Shown here: positions 34,498-45,698 of the stretch, one piece after another
Layout: every line of letters starts with the position of its first letter
Position numbering within the stretch: the first letter of the stretch is position 1
Origin: Owenia fusiformis
Lineage: Eukaryota; Annelida; Polychaeta; Sabellida; Oweniidae
Reading direction: 5' to 3'
DNA: 64,000 bases
NCBI GenBank assembly: GCA_903813345.2
Contig: CAIIXF020000011.1
Span: forward strand, 34,152,166-34,216,165
Translations under genes and position numbers: made by a program
Notes under the pieces: generated by a model
What the model was told of the DNA's origin: nothing
What the model saw: the letters and a program-made list of their open reading frames with translations, nothing else
Database searches by the model: none

Positions 34498-34521
34498 TTA
34501 TGGACTGAGAGTCCATAATGC
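34495..34521. repeat. perfect 12-bp hairpin over a stop codon
   Basis: GCATTATGGACT, a 3-base loop, then AGTCCATAATGC. The stop codon of the minus-strand MOLO-1-domain gene lies in one arm. Confidence 0.6.
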
Positions 34522-37110
34522 TGTAAATACACCCAGTAACAGTGTAGCATAAAGAGCAGGTTTAAACGATGGCACATCATTGCTTGATTGCTGGGCTGAG
34601 GCAGCTAACCTGTCTTTTGTTCTTGAGCTAGTTCTACGATTTCTGCCATATTCTCCATTAATGGCAGCTCTGGAAGAATCAAGTTTTATTACACGTACAT
34701 GTACAATAAGTTATATTGAAATGTATGAATCCAATTATTGTATTCACTTGTAAATATGTCATGTAAATATGTCTTGTTGAAAATAAATGCATGTTATTTT
34801 TTCAAAACCAGTTAATTTCATGTCTTGTATTATGTTAGTCCATTTTATATTCAGGGTCTTATTATCCCAATCAGCTATGTTCAGCCATTTTAAAAAGTGT
34901 AAAGCTCCTCATCTCCCCTTTTTTCTGTTCCTCCACATATTTTTGTAAAAAGTTGCGAAAATGATGAACTTTAAGTATGGATTACTTATTTGATTTTACT
35001 ATAACCCCTGACACATGTGACAATTTAGTGTTATTACATTAATAATGTTATGTGACAACCTTTAATGATTCTTGAGTAATAGAAAGAAAAATGGGTCAAA
35101 AGAAAGAGGCAAAGGATTAAATCTGCCAGAAATTGTAGGCACTTGTTGCAAAAAAAACTGAAATCATATTTTTGAATTTGTTAATGAATTTCTACAGAAT
35201 GTATTGAAACTGCTGAATAATTTATTTAAACTGAATTGGCACTAAAATTTGGTACTAGGTTGGTACCAAATATTAGTTCTAAATTGCTATATAGAAATTT
35301 GGAATTGAAATAGCAAGCAACAAATTATAGAAAAGTACTCTACCTGTAGCCTTTGATCATGGTTTCAAGACCTTTTGTAATGTTTTTGCCTGGTTCAAAA
35401 TACACCCTTGATTCCATGGTTACTTCTGTTATCATGTTTCCATCCAGGATTTTTCTACTGTTGTTTCCTGGCATAGTGTAGATCTGGAAATACAAAATAC
35501 ATTTTTTCATTCACTACCTCTCATACTCATCATGTTGCCACTCAGATGTGTGTCAGATGTTGGGATAAGAAAAGAAGGTCCGTATGAGGACTAAAACAGA
35601 AATTCACAATTTCCCTGCCTGTAATTACATAATGAAATTACTAATCAGTGATCTCCCCAGCATTAAAGCAAGTGGGCACAGCACCCATCTGAGATTTTAA
35701 AAACAGGCTTGCACCCACCTGAGATTTCATTTGCACCCATTTAAAAATGAGAAAAATCATGTAAAATTGGCATATTTTGACCGATTTTGCATTACATTGT
35801 GAAAATGAGAATTTTGCACCCATTTGAGAAAACATCCTGTGGAGAACACTACTTATACAAAATAACTCAAGTTCATTTACTTCAGAGAATAATGACTTAT
35901 TTATTTATTGATGAATCTACACAGAAATTACTTATACAGTTACTTACTACATTGTCTTCTTTTGAGTATAGTATGACAATATCTTCCTGGCACATGCCAT
36001 ATTTCCACAACATGCTCTCTAACTGGTGACTGAAGTAGGCTGCATGTTTCAATTTATCATCAAAGCTCTCAAAATCACTATAAATGAGAAACAGTTTCAA
36101 TCAATCAATTTAAGTTGACTGAAATTGATGCTTTTGTTTTACAATTGAGGGGTGCCTTAAAAATGGTTATTAAGTTTTCAAAAAGAATTTCAAAACTTAC
36201 AACATTGAAATGGCTCGACTGAAAAGAGTCCCCTTCATAACAGATAACTCAAAAATATACTTAGATTTTAGAAATATAACAACAAATATATATAGTTTTC
36301 ACAGAATTGAGAACTAGCAAGCAACTTGTAGCAAGCATTGCTCAAAGTAACAACTACCCATGTCTGGTGGTGACATATTGTTATCGTCTCCAATTTTTGT
36401 GTTTTTGGTCAGTATATGGTGTCTGTAAATTACAGGTGGTGACAATTTGCAATTCCTTGTCATAATTGTGTCTTTTTCCCTTCCCTGTACATACCTGTAT
36501 GGCTTCATCTTGTTCATCAAAGCTATTGCAATGTGGTAGCCTTTGTTCTTACGTTTACACTTCTTAGGGCAGGCACACTTGGTTTTCTTCATGAAAAAAT
36601 TGATCATATCATCCAGGTAGTTGGCTGAAGATAGAGATTTTTTAATATTAGGTGCTTGGCTCACATGATACTGAATCAGACCATTCATCCGTCTGTTCTT
36701 CATTCCGCTTTTTTTTTATCATTGTATCATCTTATGGTCATTCAAAATAATTAAAAACATTTTTGTAAAAGTACTGTCCTCTATAATGTGTTCTACTGAT
36801 TCATTATGGGTGATGACCCATGAGATTGATCAAGCACTCTTACCTTCATTATGGGTGACGGTGATGGGATTGATTGACCACTCTTACCTTCATTATGGGT
36901 GATGAGATTGTTAGGATCACACACCCAGGATGTGATCCCATTCCTCCCACAATTATAAACCTGTCTCTGGGGGTTAGGGTAATCCTCTACTGTCCACTCC
37001 TTTATGGCTGGGGGTGGGGTGGGAGGGGGTCGCCTGATCCTTCCATAACAACTAGGTGTTAACCAGAGTAACGCAGTGCTTAACAGCAAGTAAAAAAGTT
37101 GTACATCCAT
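34498..37110 (-). CDS. secreted or membrane MOLO-1-domain protein, five exons
   Basis: Minus-strand exons 36888-37110, 36495-36624, 35948-36077, 35344-35483 and 34498-34669 give 264 codons plus TAA, with consistent phases and GT/AG sites. The start MDVQLFYLLLSTALLWLTPSCYG is a signal peptide, followed by a Pro-rich linker. The domain shows the family pattern: YPNP, CGR, WVCDPNNLI, then CACPKKC, GYHIAIALMNKM, DIVILYSKED and a YTMPGNNS segment. The C-terminus is Ser/Arg-rich and ends in about 20 hydrophobic residues followed at once by the stop, so it is a tail anchor or GPI signal. In C. elegans MOLO-1 is a transmembrane auxiliary protein of levamisole-sensitive acetylcholine receptors; a related role here is only a possibility. 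Confidence 0.85.
36345..36455 (-). repeat. GTGGTGACA-type dispersed repeat (MOLO-1 gene intron)
   Basis: It begins GGTGGTGACATATTGTTATCGTCTCC and ends AGGTGGTGACAATTTGC, matching the copies in HDAC8 introns 6 and 9. It lies just inside intron 2 of the minus-strand gene. Confidence 0.45.
36801..36912 (-). repeat. 44-bp tandem repeat duplicating a splice donor
   Basis: Three copies of a unit beginning (plus strand) TTCATTATGGGTGA start near 36800, 36845 and 36889. On the minus strand the last holds the real exon 1 end (AATGAAG|GTAAGAG, donor at 36887). The middle copy has an identical donor 44 bases downstream. The third copy has lost it. Confidence 0.7.
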
Positions 37111-38385
37111 TCTGGAAATAGAATATATATTATGATTTAAATTACAGCATACTTGCATAAGAAAGGCTGTAATTTAAAATGTTAAAAAAGCCCATTTAGA
37201 AGGTACAAAATGATTTGAATAAAAATTGCAAGTTAATGTTTCAAAGGCTCATGAAAAGTTTAAAACACTTTGCCTTATGTTGTAGTCTAATCCGATATCA
37301 TCAAAATGTAATAACTTTTTTTAAAAATTTATAACAAAAATAAATAAAAAATCTATTTCTAGGGTTTTCTGAGTGGCAAAAGCTTAAATACTTATCAACG
37401 AAATTATTTGATAGTGTCATGATTATGAATGATTCAAAAACACCAATTGGATCAATAGAACAAGCCTAAGCTAAAATTCCAAGTGTAAAGTTCTATATTA
37501 TAATTATATACCACCAGGCTACTCTTTGATAAATCTAATTTAATTTTATTGTTCAATAATTTATTCTAATATAAATGCTAATATTGTTCACTGATAAAAT
37601 ACAGATTATATAGCCTAGCAGAGATTTCTGAAACCTCAACTCACCTTTGGAAAGGTCCGTTGCTTACTAATCATGCTAGCATGTATACAATATTCTGTTG
37701 TGTATTTCATGTTATTTTTACACCCAATAGTAAACATATAACTTCAGTTTTGCTCATTTCCTACAACATATCTGCTTTTAGACAGGTGGTTCAGCCAAGA
37801 ACACATAAATCAACATGATTTTCCTCATTTTTCCAACCCTTTGTAAGAGCTTGAATAATTTGTCTATACTCTTTAGATAACAGATAATTCTTTTGATCTA
37901 ATCAGTCATTATCTTGTCAGAATTGCTAATTAGAAGGAAATGTTGAAACTAGACATTCTGCTTATTCATAAGTAGTTGATATTAATTTTACTTTCAAATC
38001 AAAATAAGATGTCAAAAACCATTTGAGATTGTTAAGATTGTAAAATCATTCGTAGCAGTCAGAGGGCAGTGTATTAACTTGTCTAAACAGAGAGCATTGC
38101 AATCTCATGGATTAGTTAGATAACATTATTCTATTAAGTCCTTAAACTGACTCGTTTAATTTAATTCTCTAATTTAAGAGTGTTGATGAGGTCTAGCTCT
38201 TCTAAAGGGTTGATCTCAGAGGCTATGGAAATGATATAGGCTATCTGGTGTTAACCATGACTTGACATTTATACACCCTGCAAAGTGCATTTTGCTTTTC
38301 TTGGTTGTGATATTTTCCTTGGAACAGGAGAGGTGCAATATCTAAACTAGAAATCAGCAACTCCACGGAGTAGCAAATTCAATGA
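37111..38385. other. upstream flank of the MOLO-1-domain gene, no gene seen
   Basis: AT-rich DNA (about 70 percent AT by eye). It probably contains the 5' UTR and promoter of the minus-strand gene near 37111. No repeats or conserved frames are recognised. Confidence 0.4.
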
Positions 38386-38389
38386 ACAC

Positions 38390-39590
38390 TATATATAAAC
38401 TATAAATCATGAATCTGTACAGTTACAATGTATTTATTTACCACCTAACTTTTACCCTCGATACATTTTTGAGATCATTGTAGTATCTCTTTGCAAAAAA
38501 TTCCCACCATTTTTAAAGCGGCGGCCATCTTGATTTTTTTATGAGTAAAACAAATCACCAATATACATCTTTTCACCAAATATGAAGAAAATCCGTCAAC
38601 TAGTATTCAAGTTATCTTTCAGATGGAAGGATGGACTGACTGACAGACGGATTGACGGATTGACAGACGGAGGGCTTCTCTATATCCCTACCGAACCTCG
38701 TTCATTGGGATAACTAGAAAAACAGCAACTCCACGGAGTAGCAAATCCCACCGAACAAAACATATTATGCTTATTATAGCTCGTGTAAATGTTGAAATGT
38801 TTGTGCACTTTGTGATAGAAGCATGAAATTTGGCACAAAGTTAGTTTATACCATTGTGAACTAGGCATCATCATATAAAATTTGAACCAAATCCGTTCAC
38901 TGGTATATGAGTTATCAAAGATTACGTTTTTTACGAAAATTGGCTGCCATCTTGAAATTCAGCGACCATTTTGAAAATTATTTCTTGAACAGAGCTATTG
39001 TGTCCCTAGGCATAATCATATAAAATTTCAACCAAATCTGTTCACTGGTAGTTGAGTTATTAAAGATTACGTTTTTTAAAAAAAATTGCCGCCATTTTGA
39101 AATTAAGCGGCAATCTTGAAAAAATTTTGTCGAACATAGCTACTGTGTCCCCAAGCATCATCATATAAAATTTGAACCAAATCCGTTCACTGGTATTTGA
39201 GTTATCAAAGATTACATATTTTTACGAAAAATGGCCGCCATTTTGAAATTAAGCGGCCATCTTGAAAATCTCTTTTTGTGCGAAACTCCTTTGTCCCCAG
39301 GCATCAGCATATAAAATTTGAACCAAATCTGTCAACTTGTATTTGAGTTATCAACGATTACATTTTTTACGAAAAATGGCGGCCATTTTGAATTGAGCGG
39401 CCATATTGAAAATTCCTTCTCGAGCAGAGGTACTTCACTCATAAGGCATAAGCCTATAAAATTTGAACCAAATCCGTCTACCGGTATTGGAGTTATCGCC
39501 CGGACACACGGACGGACGGACGGACGGACAAACGGACGGACGGACGGTTCTCTATATCCCCCTCGAACTTCGTTCGGTGGGATAATTAAG
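38390..39590. repeat. tandem-structured dispersed repeat with ATGGCGGC motifs and GGAC tail
   Basis: At least five copies of an about 145-bp unit (anchor words ATATAAAATTTGAACCAAATC near 38874, 39011, 39163, 39309 and 39453) carry GGCCGCCATTTTGAAA. The block ends in a GGAC-rich microsatellite (about 39508-39546) and a TCTATATCCC...TTCGTTCGGTGGGATAA end. A shorter relative with its own GACGGA run lies at 38350-38710. Reading frames across it (DGRTDGRTDGR) are artefacts of the microsatellite. Confidence 0.75.
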
Positions 39591-40095
39591 GTACTTGGGT
39601 ACTGAGCAGGCAGAATGGGTATTCTCACTAATTATCTACACTTACACAGGAGGAATCCATTTTAATTAGTCATAAGTCAAAATGTTGTTGAGCTGTTTGA
39701 CTTGAGCATGTTTTCTACCCGTGAAGCATTCTCCTTTGGATTCAGTCTCTGTATGAGTAAGCTGTAATAGCCCTACTTTCGGCTCTGCAAAGGGGAATGC
39801 CTGAAAATAAATGGAAAAAAATAAGTGACAAGCAGGTTTCATATTTGACAACAATGAATTGAGAGGTCAATGGAGTAAAATGAACAGTTTAATATGCCCT
39901 CCACATACCTTTTGCAATTGTCTATACTATTCACATGAGAGATAGTTCTTAGACCTGACCTTCATTCAAAATGGATCTGTACACTTTCTGCATGAAAGTA
40001 GAGATGATACAATTTTCATATTGAAACTCCCATATAAGGCCAATTGAGATCATTAAGATGTTATAATCAGTAATTAGTACTTTGACCCGACCTTC
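39591..40095. other. flank between repeat block and Gypsy-2
   Basis: Apart from the possible terminal exon at 39666-39800, nothing is recognised. The sequence ends at the ATGG target duplication of Gypsy-2. Confidence 0.4.
39666..39800 (-). CDS. possible last exon of an unidentified minus-strand gene
   Basis: On the minus strand a good acceptor (CATTTATTTTCAG) is followed by 44 open codons and a stop. The peptide is mixed and globular-looking (FPFAEPKVGLLQLTHTETES, then GECFTGRKHAQ) rather than repeat-like. If real, its upstream exons lie beyond Gypsy-2, which would then sit in the last intron. I do not recognise the family. Confidence 0.3.
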   Translation of the reverse strand, partial: AFPFAEPKVGLLQLTHTETESKGECFTGRKHAQVKQLNNILTYD

Positions 40096-40099
40096 ATGG

Positions 40100-43000
40100 T
40101 GTAACGAACGGCTCCAACCTCCGTGGTAGTGTGTGTATGGTGTTATGATTTGGAAAGTTGGGGTTCGTTTGTTTTAAAAAGGGGTGAGACGTCTTTGGGC
40201 GTGTCGGGGTCGGTTGACACTTTTACTGCAACCGAGTCTACTGCCTCTAAATAATAATGACAAACACAGTAATTCAGTTTACTTATGAAAAGAAATTAGC
40301 TCTATTTAGGCTGTTATTAGCCCACGAAGTGTTACAAAAATAAATCGAGAATGTCTCTAGCTTTGTATTGATTGTATCTCTAATGTATCAAGTATCTTGC
40401 ATCCAATGTCTATATCTGCTTCAATAATGTCTATGAGTATATGGGTCTCTATATCTCTCCAAATGTCTATGGCCGTGTCTGATTCTCTGTGTCTGGCTGG
40501 TTTCCTGTTATAAAGGTCTCTTACTCTGTATCTGTTCCTCTCAATAATAAAGTTCTCTACTCGATGAACCTGAAATTACAATCCCTGGAAAGACAGGTCT
40601 GGAACAGAAGCTCTGAAATAGAATGCCTACAAAGCAAACTCTGAAATGGAATGCCTACAAAGCAAACTCTGAAATAAAATGCCTACAAAGCAAACTCTGA
40701 AATAAAATGCCTACAAAGCAAACTCTGAAATGGAATGCCTGAAAAGCAAACTCTGAAATGGAATGCCTACAAAGTAATCTCTGAAATGGAATGCCTACAA
40801 AGTAATCTCTGAAATGGGATGCCTACAAAGCAAACCCTGAAAATATATAGAAGGCAAACCCTGGAAATATATAGAAAGTACACTCTGAAATAGAATGCCT
40901 ACAAAGCAAACTCTGAAATGGAATGCCTGAAAAGCAAACTCTGAAATGGAATGCCTACAAAGCAAACTCTGAAATGAAGAAGGCAAACCCTGAAAATATA
41001 TAGAAAGTACACTCTGAAATAGAATGCCTACAAAGCAAACTCTGAAATGGAATGCCTGAAAAGCAAACTCTGAAATGGAATGCCTACAAAGTAATCTCTG
41101 AAATGGAATGCCTACAAAGCAAACCCTGAAAATATATAGAAGGCAAACCCTGGAAATATATAGAAAGTACACTCTGAAATAGAATGCCTACAAAGCAAAC
41201 TCTGAAATGGAATGCCTGAAAAGCAAACTCTGAAATGGAATGCCTACAAAGTAATCTCTGAAATGGAATGCCTACAAAGCAAACCCTGAAAATATATAGA
41301 AGGCAAACCCTGGAAATATATAGAAAGTACACTCTGAAATAGAATGCCTACAAAGCAAACTCTGAAATAGAATGCCTACAAAGCAAACTCTGAAATAGAA
41401 TGTCTACAAAGCAAACTCTGAAATAGAATGCCTACAAAGCAAACCCTGAAAAGTAGAAGGCAAACCCTGAAAATATATAGAAAGTATACTCTGAAATGGA
41501 ATGCCTACAAAGCAAACTCTGAAATGGAATGCCTACAAAGCAAACCCTGAAAAATAGAAGGCAAACCCTGAAAGTATATAGAAAGTATACTCTGAAATGG
41601 AATGCCTACAAAGCAAACTCTGAAATGGAATGCCTACAAAGCAAACTCTGAAATATAATGCCTACAAAGCAAACTCTGAAATGGAATGCCTACAAAGCAA
41701 ACCCTGAAAAGTAGAAGGCAAACCCTGAAAATATATAGAAAGTATACTCTGAAATGGAATGCCTACAAAGCAAACTCTGAAATGGAATGCCTACAAAGCA
41801 AACCCTGAAAAGTAGAAGGCAAACCCTGAAAGTATATAGAAAGTATACTCTGAAATGGAATGCCTACAAAGCAAACCCTGAAAAGTAGAAGGCAAACCCT
41901 GAAAATATATAGAAAGTATACTCTGAAATGGAATGCCTACAAAGCAAACTCTGAAATGGAATGCCTACAAAGCAAACCCTGAAAAGTAGAAGGCAAACCC
42001 TGAAAGTATATAGAAAGTATACTCTGAAATGGAATGCCTACAAAGCAAACTCTGAAATGGAATGCCTACAAAGCAAACCCTGAAAGGTAGAAGGCAAACC
42101 CTGAAAATATATAGAAAGTATACTCTGAAATGGAATGCCTACAAAGCAAACTCTGAAATGGAATGCCTACAAAGCAAACCCTGAAAGGTAGAAGGCAAAC
42201 CCTGAAAATATATAGAAGGCAAACTCTGAAATGGAATGCCTACAAATCAAACCCTGAAATGGAATGCCTACAAATCAAACCCTGAAATGGAATGCCTACA
42301 AAGCAAACTCTGAAATGAAGAAGGCAAACCCTGAAAATATATAGAAGGCAAACCCTGGAAATATATAGAAAGTAAACTCTAAAATGGAATGCCTACAAAG
42401 CAATCTCTGAAATGGAATGCCTACAAAGCAAACTCGGTTGTCAATCAAAGTCGGTCACCACCTCTGGAAATACACAAAAGTCCTGAAAATACCCCAAATT
42501 CTCGGCAATTGCACAGACTCTGGATCACCTCTAGAATCTTACAAATACTCCCAAGATCCGGATCAGCACCTAAAAATACACAGTCTGTGTGAATACTCCT
42601 AGTCCAGACAGCATCTGAAAATACACAAAGTCTCTGCTCTGCAAATACACCTGGTCCGGACAGCTCCTGAAAATACAAAGGTCTCTGCTCATACAATGAG
42701 TCTGGACAGCATCTGAAAATATACAAAGTCTCTGCTTTGCAAATACACTTGGTCCGGATCACCTCTGAAAATATACACTGTCTACACGACTACACCTGGT
42801 CTGGACAACATCTGTAAATATACACAAAGTCTCTGCTCTGCATACTCTTGATCCGGATCACCTCTGAAAATATACAAAGTCCTGAAAGTATATGCAAACT
42901 GGATTGCATCTGCAGACCTCGGAATCTCTGAAAGAACAGCTTGATTCATCTGCAGGGTTTACCTGAGAGCAACAACAATCGAGAACACACCTGAAAATAT

Positions 43001-44006
43001 ACAAAGTCTGTGCAACTCAGCAAAATCTGGATCACATCTGAAAATAAACCAACTCCAGTTCACATCTGAAAATACACAAAGTGCTAAAAACAAAGTCCTG
43101 AAATAAAATCCCTAAAATAAATCAAAGTTCCAAACCAAAGTCAACTGAAATAAGTTGAAGTTAAATTCCACTAACAATTGTTATCCAAAATATATCTCCA
43201 TAGAAGTATTTCTATTCCAAAGTAAAATAATTTCAAAGTACCTGCGATCAAATCTCTTGATTGAAATCACTTGAATTTGAAAGAACTCAATTCCACAATT
43301 CTAAAAGTATTGACTCGTTCCTCAAACGTGTGTACTGAACCTGAAAGAAAGACTGAGCTAAGCTCACTGCTTCCCGCCTTATATAGTCCCTGTAACAAAA
43401 TAGTTCGCCTTCCGCGGTAGGAAAATATCACTCCGCCGGTCATCCAAGTGTTTTGGGCTAAAAACATATAATTTTACAGTGGCCGGGATAGATTGGAACG
43501 ATAAATAACTCTAGAATGTTTTTATAAAAGATAGGAGCTTGAATAATGTCGATAAACTGCAAAATATGAGCAAAATTACCAACCGGAAGTTAAATTCGAA
43601 ACGTTTTCCAGTCGAAATCTGACGAAGCAATTCCCTATAATTTCTAACAAATGATAAAGATTTGGACCTTGAAAGGTATCTAATTCGAAACTCTACACCT
43701 CTAACTTAGTCTAGGACGGCTAAAAGTGAAGTAACTTAGCTTATGTGTTGAGAAATCGAAGGGTTAAAATATAAATTGGACTCGTTCCTTATATGGGCAA
43801 TACTAAGATGGCAGCCTCCATTACGTCGCCAAAAATAACCCCAGTTCACGAAAAATGAATGAAATTTCTGTAAAGTCTAATAATCTACCTGTAATCATCG
43901 TCTAAAGGGACAATATGTTAACTCTGGCAGGTAAGTACCACTCAATCAATCACACATAGGGATGAACTGGTTTAGCATCGAATGCCTGACTGGAAATTTC
44001 GTTACA
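40100..44006 (-). repeat. Gypsy-2 3' LTR (minus orientation)
   Basis: 3,907 bp. About 40610-42440 is a minisatellite of 24-28-bp units (TGAAATGGAATGCCTACAAAG and GAAAATATATAGAAGGC types). About 42440-43090 is a second, looser array (CTGAAAATACACAAAGTCTC). A TATA box on the minus strand lies at 43379-43385. Long open frames inside the arrays are repeat artefacts. Confidence 0.93.
43379..43385 (-). promoter_or_regulatory. TATA box of the Gypsy-2 LTR
   Basis: The minus strand reads GGGACTATATAAGGCGGGAA. The same motif is in the other LTR at 59076-59082, where it would drive the element. Transcription would begin about 30 bp downstream, making U3 only about 650 bp and placing the minisatellites in the transcribed R/U5 part. 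Confidence 0.65.
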
Positions 44007-44021
44007 CTTCTCCCCTCTTTT
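44007..44021 (-). other. Gypsy-2 polypurine tract
   Basis: The minus strand reads AAAGAGGGGAGAAG immediately before the 3' LTR, a textbook plus-strand primer position. Confidence 0.85.
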
Positions 44022-44438
44022 ACATTTGGTGTGATAACACCAATGGAAAACCAAAAAATAAAAAATAAAAAACGAAATTTCACAAAAATATAACTCTATT
44101 ATCTAAGTATCTTAAAGGATACAGTAAAACGCTCTAAAATGAACGATGATGCAATATTTTCGTTGCATCTCTTCTAACGAGTACTAGGTAAGTATCAAAA
44201 CTCAAAGTTCAGCGTATAAAAAATATATGAATCCACTGCTTTCTCATATCTTAACTCTGTGGATAGTATCTGTATGCAAATTATTTTATATGATTCTATG
44301 AAAATATCCCTATATATGATCTCTCTTTTAATTATCCTCACTGTCCCATGCAGCTATGTTTTGTAATATATATGTCTATTGCTCTTGTTGTAATATGAAT
44401 CACCATAAAACACTGTGTAAAGTTCTTTGCTAAGGGTT
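44022..44438 (-). other. Gypsy-2 3' untranslated stretch
   Basis: AT-rich DNA between the ORF3 stop and the polypurine tract. No feature is recognised. Confidence 0.4.
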
Positions 44439-45698
44439 TTACTGTCCATACCGTGTCACCCAATGGCAGTCCTCGATGACCTCTCCTGTGCGAGAATAAT
44501 ATCTGAAGACCAATTCCATCTTTATGGGTCGTTTCGGGGTGCCCTTCATAATGATTGTGCTGTCAGACTCCGGTGACAGTTCTTCTGGGGATTGTACTGG
44601 TCGGGGGGAAGCCAGTCTCTTCCCCCTTTTGTTCTTCTTGCTCTTCCTGGCCCTTTTTGTCTTCGGCTTGAAGGAAGGTGACCCACAATCCGGCCCTATC
44701 GCGACTTCTACCCATTTATTCCCTTTATACGTTTTTGTTTTCTTGCTTCCCTTGCCTTTAGACTTAAGCGGGGAGGTTTTCTTCTGCATCGTCGCTTTTG
44801 GCAGGGAGGCTGCAAGAAGAAAGGTCCTCATTGGGGAGGGGTTTCCCGCAGCTTCCAAAATTACCTTACGGGGAGGTGTCATGACAGATTCTGTGGTTTT
44901 GGATTTGGCTTTGATGGTAAACATGCTCTTCAGAGATTTGGGACTCGTCCGTCCAAAGATAAAGGGTTCACTGGACGTTTCCATCACGGCTCTGGGTTCA
45001 GGGGTTTTCTTTAATTTGGTACCTTTGGGACTGGACTTGGGAGTGGTTTTCTTGGGGGTTGTAGATCTGGGTTTGGGAGTCGCAGATTTCTTTGTTGAAG
45101 CGTGGTCAAGATTCATGGGTTTTCTTCCGGGGGTGGCATTCTTGCGAGTTTTAGGGCTAAGCTTTTGTTTTGAAGTTTTAGGGGTGGCCTTTCCTTTAGT
45201 AACTGTGGAGCTCGGCTTGAGTTTGGAAACTTTAGGAGGGGACTTCTTCATAGGGCTGGGAGGTTTTGGACTGGATTTCTTCACGGGTGTCTTAGGGAGG
45301 GGCCCCTTCATAGGGCTGGCAGGTTTTGGGCTACATTTCTTCACTGGAGTCTTAGAGAGGGGCCTCGCGCTTGAGCTGGGTTTGGGGCTAGAGTCCATCA
45401 TTAGTCGCTGAGGAGGGGGTGGGGATTTTTTCAACAGCCCTAGCTGTTCCTGCCTTCTCTTCCTCATGATATCATCGGCCACCTTCCTAGCTTTTGCCAT
45501 GGCGGGTGTTGGTGCCTGAGGGCTCTTTTCCACAACATCTAATGGGACATTATGAATGATTTGTGGCTTGCCGAAAATGAAAATATCCTCTTCATCGCTA
45601 GTACTGGCATATCTCTCAAATTTCCCTTTCTTCGGCGGGGATGGGGACTTCTGTGAGGGTTCTTTGTCCCATCTGCTCTTTCTTTTCTTGGTCTCCAT
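44439..45698 (-). CDS. Gypsy-2 ORF3: Lys/Ser/Pro-rich, histone-H1-tail-like protein
   Basis: 420 codons from the ATG at 45698. This start was chosen over an earlier in-frame one (45734) because GTGTGCTTTCAG|G, a strong splice-acceptor sequence, ends one base before it. The protein is highly basic, with dozens of SPK, TPKK, SPMK and KTPVKK motifs like the DNA-minor-groove-binding SPKK repeats of linker histones. A pair FGKP/FGRT follows FIFG in two acidic segments (near residues 40 and 255). The end (PIKMELVFRYYSRTGEV) resembles the end of the pol frame. It occupies the position of env in retroviruses, but has no signal peptide or membrane segment, so it is not an envelope. A nucleic-acid-binding or nuclear role is inferred from composition only. 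Confidence 0.75.
   Translation of the reverse strand: METKKRKSRWDKEPSQKSPSPPKKGKFERYASTSDEEDIFIFGKPQIIHNVPLDVVEKSPQAPTPAMAKARKVADDIMRKRRQEQLGLLKKSPPPPQRLMMDSSPKPSSSARPLSKTPVKKCSPKPASPMKGPLPKTPVKKSSPKPPSPMKKSPPKVSKLKPSSTVTKGKATPKTSKQKLSPKTRKNATPGRKPMNLDHASTKKSATPKPRSTTPKKTTPKSSPKGTKLKKTPEPRAVMETSSEPFIFGRTSPKSLKSMFTIKAKSKTTESVMTPPRKVILEAAGNPSPMRTFLLAASLPKATMQKKTSPLKSKGKGSKKTKTYKGNKWVEVAIGPDCGSPSFKPKTKRARKSKKNKRGKRLASPRPVQSPEELSPESDSTIIMKGTPKRPIKMELVFRYYSRTGEVIEDCHWVTRYGQ

Noticed and set aside
35641-35835. 64-codon minus-strand frame in the MOLO-1 gene's third intron
   Set aside because: Internally repetitive (SQMGA...), in an intron whose flanking exons fit without it; probably repeat DNA.
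39318-39628. Frames encoding DGRTDGRTDGR or its antisense
   Set aside because: Artefacts of the GGAC microsatellite inside a dispersed repeat.
40795-41332. Open frames of 82-125 codons on the minus strand in the LTR array (and copies at 56492-57029)
   Set aside because: They are translations of the 24-28-bp minisatellite units, periodic and without domain features.
44439-45698. env identity for Gypsy-2 ORF3
   Set aside because: The protein is basic and low-complexity, with no signal peptide, glycoprotein cysteines or transmembrane helix.
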